Source: an uncultured Bacteroidia bacterium
GTDB lineage: Bacteria > Bacteroidota > Bacteroidia > Bacteroidales > UBA932
Assembly: GCA_902781705.1 (NCBI GenBank)
Contig: CACZKE010000001.1
Coordinates: 1 to 64,000, forward strand
Length of the DNA stretch: 64,000 bases
Direction of reading: 5' to 3'
Shown here in pieces: positions 1-7,716 of the stretch. Position 1 is the stretch's first letter; every line of letters starts with the position of its first letter. Under the pieces are notes generated by a model. The model worked only from the letters and a program-made list of their open reading frames with translations, did no database searches and was not told the origin of the DNA. Both the position numbers and the translations under genes were made by a program.

Positions 1-269
1 TATTTGCCGTAAAGCAAAAGCCCATCTCGTTGGGGCGTAAATAGCCATAACGCCACATAATCAATGGCTGCAAGTGTCTGTTCATTCCATAGAATGCTTT
101 TGCCTCGGGACTCGACCAGGTTCTTATAACGCATCGACAGGTATTCCTTCACCTCCAGGATATCCGGTTTTATGCTCCGGAACTTAGAGGCGGGAAGTTC
201 CGTCGAATTTTTTTGCTGCAGTTCCAGTATTTTCTGAATCCGCTCCTTGAGATTTAAAGATGTGGCCAT
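1..269 (-). CDS. DnaC-like AAA+ ATPase, partial (runs off left edge)
   Basis: An open frame starts with ATG at 269 (MATSLNLKERIQK...) and runs 89 codons without a stop to the edge. The last visible residues, FTPQRDGLLLYGK, have the hydrophobic strand and glycine that precede a Walker A loop in DnaC/IstB-type helicase-loader ATPases, so the P-loop itself should lie just outside the window. The preceding N-terminal part is helical and charged, as in DnaC-like loaders. Its first 86 nt overlap the end of the upstream HTH gene in another frame, a compact arrangement common in phage and element replication modules. The family assignment rests on the pre-P-loop context alone; a different P-loop ATPase is possible. 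Confidence 0.55.
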   Translation of the reverse strand, partial: MATSLNLKERIQKILELQQKNSTELPASKFRSIKPDILEVKEYLSMRYKNLVESRGKSILWNEQTLAAIDYVALWLFTPQRDGLLLYGK

Positions 270-585
270 ATGAAGTCTGTTTATAAATAATCACTTTTTC
301 ATCCCTTTTATTATTGTGTGACTTTTTAGCGCCAGGCAATGTGACCTTTTCGCACATCCCTATGTGACTTTTTGTAACATAGTAACAGCGGGTGTTTCCT
401 GGCTTATGACGTGTCGGCGATTGCTCGATAATTTTTTTCCTCAATAAGCTTTGAATGGCTCTGGAGACACACTCCCGCCTACAACCGAGGTATTGTGCAA
501 TGCTTTTCTCACTACAGTACATACCGCAATCATTTGAAGTGAAGCCTGCATGGCTTGGGACGAAGATGCCATCTATATTAAGCAT
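184..585 (-). CDS. Helix-turn-helix protein, replication-initiator-like
   Basis: A 133-residue protein. Residues about 22-62 (CGMYCSEKSIAQYLGCRREC, then VSRAIQSLL) form a winged-helix/HTH pattern like those in phage and element replication or regulatory proteins. A basic, low-complexity C-terminal part follows. Its ATG shares one base with the stop of the upstream HTH gene (TGATG), so the two are probably translationally coupled. Its 3' end overlaps the DnaC-like gene by 86 nt; either this tail is genuinely coding or the protein ends functionally earlier. HTH protein followed by a loader-type ATPase is a typical element replication module, but the exact role is inferred. Confidence 0.6.
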   Translation of the reverse strand: MLNIDGIFVPSHAGFTSNDCGMYCSEKSIAQYLGCRRECVSRAIQSLLRKKIIEQSPTRHKPGNTRCYYVTKSHIGMCEKVTLPGAKKSHNNKRDEKVIIYKQTSYGHIFKSQGADSENTGTAAKKFDGTSRL

Positions 586-890
586 CAGCGTTTTATCATG
601 AGGCCTTGGATTTCACTCTTGCGGTACATGATCTTCCGCCCGAAGCGCTCCGGAATCAAATATCCTTCCTTTTCCCAGCGCCATAGCGTGGCGTCACTTA
701 CTCCGCCTAGCAGTATTTTCGCTTCCTTCTTGGAAATCAGCTCATCTTGTTCTTTTTGGGCGAGCATCTCCAAGGTGTTCGTCTGGACTTTTTCGCAGAT
801 GGCATCGGCAAAGCGCAGCAGGTCCTCTGCCTTTACTTGTACAATCACATTGGCGTGCCCCTCACCGATAATGTTCATAAACGTATCCAT
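585..890 (-). CDS. MerR/excisionase-type helix-turn-helix DNA-binding protein
   Basis: About 101 residues from the ATG at 890 (MDTFMNIIGEG...). The C-terminal half (ISKKEAKILLGGVSDATLW, then RWEKEGYLIPERFGRK) is the HTH_17/excisionase fold: a helix, a W-containing recognition helix, then a wing with the conserved basic R-G-R-K pattern. Bacteroidetes mobile elements usually carry such a protein as an excision or transfer regulator. A longer frame opens at 917, but that ATG lies inside a strong terminator hairpin (909-936), so 890 is preferred. The gene is coupled to the next HTH gene through a one-base stop/start overlap. Confidence 0.65.
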   Translation of the reverse strand: MDTFMNIIGEGHANVIVQVKAEDLLRFADAICEKVQTNTLEMLAQKEQDELISKKEAKILLGGVSDATLWRWEKEGYLIPERFGRKIMYRKSEIQGLMIKR

Positions 891-908
891 ATTTCCGATA
901 AATATTAA

Positions 909-936
909 AACCGCCATCCCTTGTGGAATGACGGTT
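909..936 (-). terminator. Rho-independent terminator after the two-helix membrane protein gene
   Basis: A 12-bp stem (AACCGCCATCCC at 909-920 with GGAATGACGGTT at 925-936, including G-U pairs) has a 4-nt loop. On the minus strand it is followed by a T/A-rich run. It sits between the gene ending at 991 and the HTH gene starting at 890. Confidence 0.6.
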
Positions 937-990
937 GCAAAACTAAATCAGATAAAAATGCGTTTCGTGCGTTTTGTTCGCGAACGCACT

Positions 991-1614
991 CTAAACGAAC
1001 TCTTTCAGTTCCTTCGAAATTTCTTCAATTTCATCCTGGCATTCGTCGTCGTTGGAGCGTATCCTCTCATTGACTTGTTTTATGGCGGTTTGCCAGTTCC
1101 TCACGGCGGTTGTCCGTAAATCCGGATAGCGGCTCGTTAGATAGTCATAAAATAGATTGATATTGTCTTTAATCTGATAAGTGTTCAGAAGCGCCAGGTA
1201 CAGGCAACCAATCTGCCAACGCTCGCGATGAGACCTTAGATACGTGACGGTGAACTCTTCAACGGACTCAGAGCGCTCTCTGGCAAATGGAGTCTTGACA
1301 TTTTTAGTAATGGGTTCCCCGTTACTATCGCCATTGACTCGTTTGGAATTCACCGAGTAGAGGAGTACCTTGAAGGAAATACTGCACCCAATCCAAACGA
1401 GGAAAAATTTGAGGACATCCTTAATCAATTTGAACGCTGCAGACGCGGCGCTCCCCGACGCAATCATCTTTTCGGAGAAAGAATAAAGGCAAAAGCCTAT
1501 AAGTGCAACGAAGAAGATGATTATAACAAATGCCCTGACAGGGTTGCGATATCGGATATCTATACTTCCCAGATCGAAGGGGATCAGTACATCAACTGGC
1601 TTTTCAATATACAT
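991..1614 (-). CDS. Uncharacterised two-transmembrane protein of accessory segment
   Basis: I do not recognise this family. From the ATG at 1614 (MYIEKPVDVLIPF...) the protein has about 207 residues: a short N-terminal stretch, one hydrophobic helix (FVIIIFFVALIGFCLYSF), a second hydrophobic segment (FFLVWIGCSISFKVLLYSV), and a soluble, charged C-terminal half with a helical region rich in R, E and K. A longer frame begins at 1710. The shorter start is preferred because a promoter-like TAAATTTG lies at 1649-1642 on the minus strand, inside the longer version. Base composition is much more AT-rich than the window to the right of the tRNA, consistent with acquired DNA. Confidence 0.5.
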   Translation of the reverse strand: MYIEKPVDVLIPFDLGSIDIRYRNPVRAFVIIIFFVALIGFCLYSFSEKMIASGSAASAAFKLIKDVLKFFLVWIGCSISFKVLLYSVNSKRVNGDSNGEPITKNVKTPFARERSESVEEFTVTYLRSHRERWQIGCLYLALLNTYQIKDNINLFYDYLTSRYPDLRTTAVRNWQTAIKQVNERIRSNDDECQDEIEEISKELKEFV

Positions 1615-1722
1615 CTCTGAAAATGCTATTGTTATCGAGTGCAAATTTACAAAATATACTCCATCTAAAGAGAGACTGGAAAGATATTCTTTCGGGCATA
1701 TTTCGGGCAAATGAGATATAAG

Positions 1723-1763
1723 AAAAGAGCTAAAACTCTGATTTTCAGAATTTTAGCTCTTTT
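1723..1763 (-). terminator. Long hairpin terminator downstream of tRNA-Arg
   Basis: A perfect 13-bp inverted repeat (AAAAGAGCTAAAA at 1723-1735, TTTTAGCTCTTTT at 1751-1763) with an inner CTGA/TCAG stem. It is flanked by T-runs in both directions and would end rplS/tRNA-Arg transcription; the symmetry means it can also work from the other side. Confidence 0.7.
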
Positions 1764-1769
1764 CAGAAG

Positions 1770-1852
1770 TGACTCCTACAGGACCTACAGGACTCAAACC
1801 TGTAACCTTTTGATCCGTAGTCAAATGCTCTATTCAATTGAGCTAAGGAGCC
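1770..1852 (-). tRNA. tRNA-Arg (ACG) with a 9-bp tandem duplication in the 3' half
   Basis: Read on the minus strand: acceptor GGCTCCT, D-arm GCTC/GAGC, anticodon stem TTTGA/TCAAA around loop CTACGGA (anticodon ACG), T-stem ACAGG/CCTGT with loop TTTGAGT, and acceptor 3' strand AGGAGTC followed by A. All canonical parts are present, but nine extra bases separate the T-stem from the acceptor strand. They are one unit of a tandem repeat CCTACAGGA (1775-1783 and 1784-1792, plus strand). Without one unit the gene is a normal 74-nt tRNA; with it, 83 nt. The gene may be non-functional, or this may be an integration scar, since DNA composition changes exactly at its 3' end. Confidence 0.75.
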
Positions 1853-1866
1853 AGTTGCCTTGCGGC

Positions 1867-2241
1867 TTATTCGTTTTCAGTAGCTTTGTAGACTCTTTCC
1901 TTGATGCGGGCCTTCTTACCGGTCAGGTCGCGGAGGTAGAAGATACGTGCGCGACGCACTTTACCGTACTTGTTGACCTCGATCTTGTCGATGAACGGAG
2001 AGGTGAACGGGAAGATTCTCTCAACTCCGATACCGCCGGAAACCTTGCGGACGGTGAAGGTCTTGGTGAAAGGATCCGCACCCTTCATCTGGATGACGAC
2101 ACCGCGGAACTTCTGGTCACGCTCCTTGTCTCCTTCCTTGATCCGGTAGGTCACGGTGATCGTGTCACCAGCCTTGAACTCCGGGAATTCAGCGGCCTTG
2201 CCACTGGCAAAAGCCTGCTCTGCTACTTTAATCAAATCCAT
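1867..2241 (-). CDS. rplS: 50S ribosomal protein L19
   Basis: 124 residues, full length. L19 contacts 16S rRNA at the 30S-50S interface. Family features include the N-terminal helix, [45 protein letters not shown], and the basic C-terminal stretch [23 protein letters not shown]. It is transcribed alone from a good promoter at 2348-2317 with a leader of about 70 nt, and is followed 14 bp later by tRNA-Arg, so the two may be co-transcribed up to the terminator at 1763-1723. Confidence 0.97.
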   Translation of the reverse strand: MDLIKVAEQAFASGKAAEFPEFKAGDTITVTYRIKEGDKERDQKFRGVVIQMKGADPFTKTFTVRKVSGGIGVERIFPFTSPFIDKIEVNKYGKVRRARIFYLRDLTGKKARIKERVYKATENE

Positions 2242-2316
2242 AATTTCAATGCTCCGAACCTCAGGCGCAACTTTACCGTTTCACTCCGTGGCAAGAGGTT
2301 GCTTGTTTCGGGACTG

Positions 2317-2348
2317 CAAATGTAGGAACAATTTTCGGATTGCGCAAA
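2317..2348 (-). promoter_or_regulatory. rplS promoter
   Basis: The minus strand has TTTG at 2348-2345, a 20-bp spacer, and TACATTTG at 2324-2317, matching the Bacteroidetes -33/-7 pattern. The predicted start is near 2311. It lies only a few bases past the dnaJ stop codon. Confidence 0.65.
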
Positions 2349-2354
2349 TTTTTT

Positions 2355-3542
2355 CTAGAAAATATTCTTTTCCTTGTCAAAAATCGCCTTGTCGTCCCGG
2401 CTGAGGTCCGGCGTGAAGGTCGTATTGTTCCGGATGGACTCCATCATTTCCTTCTCGGAGCGGGAGAGTTTCCGCGGAATCCAGACCAGGATCTTCACGT
2501 ACAGGTCGCCGGTGCCGCGCCCATAGCCCTGGACGGAGGGAAGTCCCTTGCCGCGGAGCTTGATCACGGTGCCGGACTGGGTGCCGGCGTCCAGCTTGAC
2601 CTTGTAACTGCCGTCCAGGCAGGGGACGGAGATCTCGCAGCCCAGCATGGCGTCCATCACCGAGATGATGCGCGTATAGAAGAGGTTGTTCCCGTCGCGG
2701 CGGAGGTTGGCATGGGCCTCCTCCTTGATGACCACGAGCAGGTCGCCGTTCGTGCCGCCGTGCATGGCGGAATGGCCTTCTCCGCGCACGGTCACCTGCA
2801 TCCCTTCCTCCACGCCGGCGGGGATCTTCACGCGCACCGTCTCACGGCGGCGCTCCAGACCGGTGCCGTTGCAGCGGCGGCAGGGGTTGGTGATGACCTG
2901 GCCTTCGCCTCCGCACTGGGGGCAGGTCTCGTAGGAGACGGCCCGGCCGAAGAGGCTGTTCACCACGCGCTGGGTCTGTCCGCGGCCGTTACAGGTGGGG
3001 CAGGTCTTGATATCGGCACTGCTCTTGGCGCCCTTTCCCTGGCAGTCGGGGCAGGGACGGTTCCGTTCGATGGTGACTTCCTTCTCGCAGCCGCTGGCGA
3101 TCTCTTCCAGGGTGAGCTTGACGCTGGTACGGATGTCCCGGCCGCGGTAGGTGCGCTGCTGGGCCTGGCCGCTGCCGGAGCCGCCGAACCCGAAGTCGAA
3201 TCCGCCGCCGCCGCCGAAGTTGAACCCGCCGCCGAAGACGTTCCTCAGGATGTCGTTCAGGTCGAATCCGCCGAAGTCGAATCCGCCTTCTCCGCCCATC
3301 TGGTCGCCGGCGAAGCCGAACTGGTCGTACCGGGCCTTCTTGTCGGGGTCGCTCAGGACCGAGTAAGCCTCGGCCGCCTCCTTGAAGTTGTCTTCGGCGG
3401 TCTTCTTCTCGGCGTCGGTCCCGTTCACCCAGCGGTCCGGGTGCCATTTGAGCGCGAGCTTGCGGTAGGCGGCCTTGATCTCGTCGGGCGTCGCCGACTT
3501 GGTCACGCCAAGTACCTCGTAGTAATCCCTTTTCTGTGCCAT
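2355..3542 (-). CDS. dnaJ: Chaperone DnaJ (Hsp40)
   Basis: 395 residues: DnaK co-chaperone that delivers substrates and stimulates its ATPase. The J domain (KRDYYEVLGVTKSATPDEIK...HPD...) is N-terminal, followed by a G/F-rich linker (GGFNFGGGGGFDFGF). Four CxxCxGxG zinc repeats follow (CPDCQGKG, CPTCNGRG, CPQCGGEG, CRRCNGTG), then the C-terminal substrate-binding domains. The frame extends to 3560, but that start would overlap grpE, and MAQKRDYYEVLG at 3542 is the normal DnaJ N-terminus. It lies 4 bp downstream of grpE in one operon. Confidence 0.97.
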   Translation of the reverse strand: MAQKRDYYEVLGVTKSATPDEIKAAYRKLALKWHPDRWVNGTDAEKKTAEDNFKEAAEAYSVLSDPDKKARYDQFGFAGDQMGGEGGFDFGGFDLNDILRNVFGGGFNFGGGGGFDFGFGGSGSGQAQQRTYRGRDIRTSVKLTLEEIASGCEKEVTIERNRPCPDCQGKGAKSSADIKTCPTCNGRGQTQRVVNSLFGRAVSYETCPQCGGEGQVITNPCRRCNGTGLERRRETVRVKIPAGVEEGMQVTVRGEGHSAMHGGTNGDLLVVIKEEAHANLRRDGNNLFYTRIISVMDAMLGCEISVPCLDGSYKVKLDAGTQSGTVIKLRGKGLPSVQGYGRGTGDLYVKILVWIPRKLSRSEKEMMESIRNNTTFTPDLSRDDKAIFDKEKNIF

Positions 3543-3546
3543 ATCG

Positions 3547-4113
3547 TTATGCTCCAACAATCACTTTTGCGTAGCGGAGAACCTTCCCGCCCAGGGTGTA
3601 GCCCGTCTGGACCACGTCGATGACCTTGCCTTTCAGGTTTTCGTCCGGAGTGGGGAACAGGGTGACGGCTTCGTGCAGCTCCGTGTCGAAGGTCTCGCCC
3701 TTGGCCTCGATGCGCTCCAGCCCCTTGGTCTTGAGATAGCCCATGAGTTTGTTCATGATGAGCTGGATCCCTTCCTTGGAAGCGTCGCTGTCGGTGGATT
3801 TCTCCAGCTGCGCCAGGGCGATCTCGCAGTCGTCCAGGACGGGGAGGAGGCCCTTGATCGTGTCGGCCGAGGCCGATTTCACCAGTTCGAGCTTCTCCTC
3901 GGCGGTACGGCGGCGGAACGTGTCAAACTCTGCCATCAGGCGCAGGAAATCGTTCTTCTGCTCCTCGGCCTTCTTCGCGGTCTCCTCCGCTTTCTTCTCC
4001 GTCTCGTCCACTTTCTTCAGGGCGTCGGCCAGTTGGTTCTGAAGCGCTTCAAGTTGCTTCTCGTCCTTTACAACTTCCTGTTTTCCAGTATCTTTCTTCT
4101 TTTTGTCTGCCAT
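3547..4113 (-). CDS. grpE: Nucleotide exchange factor GrpE
   Basis: 188 residues. GrpE releases ADP from DnaK. The N-terminal ~65 residues are a charged, heptad-like coiled coil (K/E/A-rich), followed by the conserved core (RLMAEFDTFRRRTAEEK, LLPVLDDCEIAL) and the C-terminal beta domain ending in GYTLGGKVLRYAKVIV. It is the first gene of grpE-dnaJ; dnaK is not in the window. Its leader carries an inverted repeat at the predicted transcription start (4136-4167). Confidence 0.96.
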   Translation of the reverse strand: MADKKKKDTGKQEVVKDEKQLEALQNQLADALKKVDETEKKAEETAKKAEEQKNDFLRLMAEFDTFRRRTAEEKLELVKSASADTIKGLLPVLDDCEIALAQLEKSTDSDASKEGIQLIMNKLMGYLKTKGLERIEAKGETFDTELHEAVTLFPTPDENLKGKVIDVVQTGYTLGGKVLRYAKVIVGA

Positions 4114-4135
4114 GGTTCAATCACTTAAAAACACA

Positions 4136-4199
4136 CGCGGTCCGCCGGGTGTACCGGCGAGACCGCGCAAAGTTAATCAAATTATCTGCCAGAGGCAAA
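4136..4199 (-). promoter_or_regulatory. grpE-dnaJ promoter and start-site inverted repeat
   Basis: The minus strand has TTTG at 4199-4196, a 20-bp spacer, and TAACTTTG at 4175-4168. Immediately downstream is an interrupted palindrome: CGCGGTC (4136-4142) with GACCGCG (4161-4167), and inside it GCCGG (4144-4148) with CCGGC (4154-4158). In the minus-strand direction it is followed by a short T-run. The promoter is well supported; the palindrome could be an operator, attenuator or thermosensitive hairpin. Confidence 0.6.
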
Positions 4200-4214
4200 A
4201 CCTCTGCCAAAGTG

Positions 4215-5612
4215 TCAGTCCTTCTTTGCTCCCTTCTTCAGGAGATACCGCTCTTCCTTGTAGGTCAGGCCCATGAACAGGATGGCGAGGACGCAGGCCC
4301 CGAGGAGCATCGCGAAGGTTACGCTCCAGCCCGCCTTCTGGGCCACCAGGCCGATGACCGAGTTCGCGAGGATGAAGGTTCCGAAGAAATAGCCGAAGAA
4401 ACCGGTGAGACCGGCGGCCGTGCCGGAAGCGTTCTTCGGCGCGAGGTCCAGGGCCTGCACGCCGATGAGCATGACCGGCCCGTAGATGAAGAAGCCGATG
4501 CCGATGAGCGAGATGATCACCATCGTCAGGTTGTCGATGAACGCCCAATACAGGGCGATGAACACTGCCACGAGGGCCATGAAGATCATGGTCGGGAGGG
4601 CGCGCATCCCGTGGAAGAGTTTGTCCGAGAGCCAGCCGCAGAGGAGCGTGCCCGGGATGGCCGCGAACTCATAGGCGAAGTAGGCCCAGCCGGCGCTCTT
4701 GAGGTCGATGCCCTTTTCCGTCAGGATGGTCGGGGCCCAGTCCAGGCAGCCGTAGCGGACCATATAGACGAAGGCGTTCGCCAGGGCGATGTACCAGAGG
4801 AACTTGTTGTTCAGGACGTGCTCGAAGAAGATCTCCTTCGCGGAGATGGCTTTCTCCTGCTTCTCGGAGTAGTTCTTGGGATAGTCGTTCCGCCACTTCT
4901 CCACGGAGGGGAGCCCGCAGGATTGCGGTGTGTCCCGGAGGAGGATATAGGCGAGCAGGGCGATGAAGATCGCGACGGCGGCCGGGAAAGCGAACGTGCC
5001 GATGAGGAAGTACAACTCCTCGTGCGCGCCGTAAAACCAGCTGCCGAACCAGGCCGCGCCGTACGTGGCCATCGGGCCCACGAGGGCACCGCCCACATTA
5101 TGCGCGCAGTTCCAGATACTCATCATCGTGCCCCGTTCACTCACGGAGAACCAGTGCGTCATGACGCGCCCGCAGGGGGGCCAGCCCATGCCGTTGAACC
5201 ATCCCACGAGGAAGTTCAGGATGCCCATTACCAGGATGGCGAGGGCCTTGTGATCCGCGCCGATCATTTGGATCGGGACGATCATGAAGCACATGGAAAT
5301 GGCCGACAGGATAAGGCCGAGGGGCAAGAATACCCGGGCGTTGGAGCGGTCGGAAACGCTGCCCATCAGGAACTTGGAGAGGGCGTAGGCGGCGGCGTTG
5401 AGGCCCAGTACGAAGCCGAGTTCGGTCTTTTCGAAGCCGAGCGGGGCCATGGCCGGGATGGCCATCGAGAGGTTCTTGCGTACGAGATAGAAGCCGGCGT
5501 AGCCGATGAACGCGCCGATGAACACCTGCAGGCGCAGGCTCTTGTAGCGGGCGTCCGCCTCCGGTCCGGTCTGTTCCGGCTGATGGGCGGGCTGTTGGAG
5601 GAATTTGAGCAT
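4215..5612 (-). CDS. glpT: GlpT/UhpT-type organophosphate:phosphate antiporter (MFS)
   Basis: 465 residues from the ATG at 5612, with about 12 hydrophobic segments. The family signature near the N-terminus (FIGYAGFYLVRKNLSMAIPAM) and the following SDRSNARVFLPLG loop mark the OPA family of the major facilitator superfamily, which exchanges organophosphates such as glycerol-3-phosphate for inorganic phosphate across the inner membrane. A longer TTG-initiated frame at 5648 overlaps the -7 box, so it is rejected. The gene is divergent from a phosphoesterase-SusCD operon, which supports a phosphorylated substrate. The precise substrate (glycerol-3-P, hexose-P or other) cannot be told. Confidence 0.88.
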   Translation of the reverse strand: MLKFLQQPAHQPEQTGPEADARYKSLRLQVFIGAFIGYAGFYLVRKNLSMAIPAMAPLGFEKTELGFVLGLNAAAYALSKFLMGSVSDRSNARVFLPLGLILSAISMCFMIVPIQMIGADHKALAILVMGILNFLVGWFNGMGWPPCGRVMTHWFSVSERGTMMSIWNCAHNVGGALVGPMATYGAAWFGSWFYGAHEELYFLIGTFAFPAAVAIFIALLAYILLRDTPQSCGLPSVEKWRNDYPKNYSEKQEKAISAKEIFFEHVLNNKFLWYIALANAFVYMVRYGCLDWAPTILTEKGIDLKSAGWAYFAYEFAAIPGTLLCGWLSDKLFHGMRALPTMIFMALVAVFIALYWAFIDNLTMVIISLIGIGFFIYGPVMLIGVQALDLAPKNASGTAAGLTGFFGYFFGTFILANSVIGLVAQKAGWSVTFAMLLGACVLAILFMGLTYKEERYLLKKGAKKD

Positions 5613-5645
5613 ATCCGTTAAAGGTTTCAGGTCTATTTCGAATTT

Positions 5646-5732
5646 CAAAGATAGTGATTATTCTTGAAATGTGATCGTTTTGTTAAAATCCTTTTCGGTT
5701 CATCCGATTCTAAATAAAATTTCTTAACTTTG
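5646..5732. promoter_or_regulatory. Divergent promoters of the glpT-like and phosphoesterase genes
   Basis: A -7 box TATCTTTG lies on the minus strand at 5653-5646 for the transporter (33 nt before its ATG), and TAACTTTG on the plus strand at 5725-5732 for the phosphoesterase (23 nt before its ATG). Neither has a clean TTG at the -33 position, which may mean activator dependence. The two start sites are about 80 bp apart and could share regulation. Confidence 0.55.
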
Positions 5733-5755
5733 AGTGATTTATCAGGCCACTATTG

Positions 5756-7696
5756 ATGAAAAGAGTTTGTAATTTATTGATTCTTTCCTTCTTCTGTCTC
5801 GCGGCATCCTGCGACAAGGACGAGCCGGCGGCCGAAAAGGTGGATGTCCAGTTCGAAGTGCCCGCCACGATGACGGTGGAAGAGGGTGCCTCAGAGATTT
5901 CTTTCCGCGTCCAGTTCTCCAAGGCCCCCCTGGCCTCTGACCAGATCATCCTGGGGTCCGGTACGACGGAATACACCTGTTCCATCACCTCCGTGTCGGA
6001 CACGCGGTTCGGCGTGTCCATCGCATCGGCCTGGTCCCGCGGCTTCGGCCCCGGCACCTATAATGTCTATCATGTGCGCGGGACGAACCGGACGCTGAAA
6101 GGAAAGACGGACATCATGGTCAAGTACCCCGGTGACGAGGACGTGAAGCCGGCCGACGGCAGCACGGTCTATGGGAAGGTCTCCTGCGAGGGGACGGGTC
6201 TGGCCGGGGTCGTCGTTTCCGACGGTATCGAGGTCGTGAAGACGGATTCCAAGGGCGTGTACCAGATGAAGTCCAAAAAGTACCACGGCTACGTCTTCGT
6301 GTCCACCCCGTCCGGCTACGAGCCGCTCGTGAGCGGCATCCTGCCCAAGTTCCACGCGACGCTCAAGTCGCCGGCCAATGTGGCGGAACGGGTTGATTTC
6401 CAACTGAAAAAGGCCGACGGTCAGGATAACCACCGGATGCTCATGCTGGGCGACATCCACCTGGCCCGCCGGACCGACGACCAGAAGCAGTTCGCCGGTT
6501 TCGTGAAGGATGTCAACGCCACCATCGCCGCGACGCCCGGGAAGGTCTATGCCCTCACGCTCGGCGACATGACCTGGGATCTCTACTGGATTACGAACAA
6601 CTACTCCTTCAAGGAATACCTGGCCGATGCCGCCGGCATCAAGGGCGTGATGCTGTACCACACCATCGGCAACCACGACCACAGCATGTACTATATGGGC
6701 GACTATGACACCGTGAAGGAGTACAAGGAACTCATCGGCCCTACCTATTATTCCTTCAACATCGGCAAGGTCCATTACGTGGTCCTGGACGACGTGGAGT
6801 GCACCAACAGCACTCCGACGACCGACGAAAAGGGCAATGCCTGCTACAAGCGCACCTACGACGGTCATATCGTCTCTGACGAACTGAACTGGCTCAAGAA
6901 GGACCTGGCCTCGGTTCCGAACGGGACGCCTCTGGTGGTGACGATGCATATCCCGCTGTACAGCGAGACGGGCACCTACAAGATCGAGGAAGCGTCGGCC
7001 CTGGAGAACGTCCTCAAGGCCTATCCGGAGGTCCATCTGTACACGGCCCACACCCATACCGTCTATAACACGGACCATCTCGGGACCAACCACCTGTACG
7101 AGCACAACGCCGGTTCCATCTGCGGCACCTGGTGGTGGAGCGGGAAGGAAACGCCGGGCGTGCACATCGGCCAGGACGGTTCTCCGGGCGGCTACACGCT
7201 CCTGGATATCGCCGGTACGAATGTCAAGTGGCAGTACAAGGCCACGGGGAAGGGGACCGATTACCAGTTCGTTACCTACGACCGCAACCAGATCCTCCTG
7301 ACCGACGACAAGTATGTCCCTTCTTCGAACGGCACTTACAAGTTCGACGCTTCCATCTGGGGGCAGGCGAATACCGCCAACGAGGTATATATCAATGTCT
7401 GGAACTGGGATCCCGACTGGAAGGTGGAGGTGAGCGAGAACGGCACGCCGCTGACGGTCAGCCAGATCGTCTCGGGTGAGAAGGACCCGCTGCACCTGAT
7501 CGCCTATACCGCCAAGCGGATCAACAAGAACAGCAAACCCACCTTCGAGACCACGAAGAACTACCACCTGTTCAAGGTCACGGCCTCCGGCCCGGATACG
7601 ACCCTGGACATCAAGGTGACCGACCGCTTCGGAAACGTCTATACCGAGACGATGCCCCGTCCGAAGGCCTTCAATACCGATACCTATAAATTTTAA
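5756..7696 (+). CDS. Calcineurin-like metallophosphoesterase lipoprotein
   Basis: 646 residues from the ATG at 5756. A lipoprotein signal (MKRVCNLLILSFFCLAASC) predicts membrane attachment on the periplasmic or outer face. After an N-terminal beta-rich domain and a carboxypeptidase-regulatory-like segment, the metallophosphoesterase core shows GDIHLA, LGDMTWD, GNHDHS and, near residue 425, HTHTVYN: the Asp/Asn/His ligands of a two-metal phosphoesterase. A C-terminal beta domain completes the MetallophosN-Metallophos-MetallophosC layout. It is the first gene of an operon with SusC, SusD and a BACON lipoprotein. Substrate unknown; a phosphomono- or diester is expected. Confidence 0.9.
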   Translation: MKRVCNLLILSFFCLAASCDKDEPAAEKVDVQFEVPATMTVEEGASEISFRVQFSKAPLASDQIILGSGTTEYTCSITSVSDTRFGVSIASAWSRGFGPGTYNVYHVRGTNRTLKGKTDIMVKYPGDEDVKPADGSTVYGKVSCEGTGLAGVVVSDGIEVVKTDSKGVYQMKSKKYHGYVFVSTPSGYEPLVSGILPKFHATLKSPANVAERVDFQLKKADGQDNHRMLMLGDIHLARRTDDQKQFAGFVKDVNATIAATPGKVYALTLGDMTWDLYWITNNYSFKEYLADAAGIKGVMLYHTIGNHDHSMYYMGDYDTVKEYKELIGPTYYSFNIGKVHYVVLDDVECTNSTPTTDEKGNACYKRTYDGHIVSDELNWLKKDLASVPNGTPLVVTMHIPLYSETGTYKIEEASALENVLKAYPEVHLYTAHTHTVYNTDHLGTNHLYEHNAGSICGTWWWSGKETPGVHIGQDGSPGGYTLLDIAGTNVKWQYKATGKGTDYQFVTYDRNQILLTDDKYVPSSNGTYKFDASIWGQANTANEVYINVWNWDPDWKVEVSENGTPLTVSQIVSGEKDPLHLIAYTAKRINKNSKPTFETTKNYHLFKVTASGPDTTLDIKVTDRFGNVYTETMPRPKAFNTDTYKF

Positions 7697-7716
7697 CCAA
7701 CCATAACCCATTCATT

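Noticed and set aside
891-917. Upstream start of the excisionase-like gene at 917
   Set aside because: The ATG is inside the terminator hairpin 909-936.
5613-5648. TTG start for the GlpT-like gene at 5648
   Set aside because: It overlaps the -7 box TATCTTTG, so transcripts would begin downstream of it.
5891-7711. Minus-strand open frame of 606 codons opposite the phosphoesterase gene
   Set aside because: Shadow of a high-GC gene: no domain motifs, no promoter or terminator, and the plus strand encodes a clear lipoprotein phosphoesterase.
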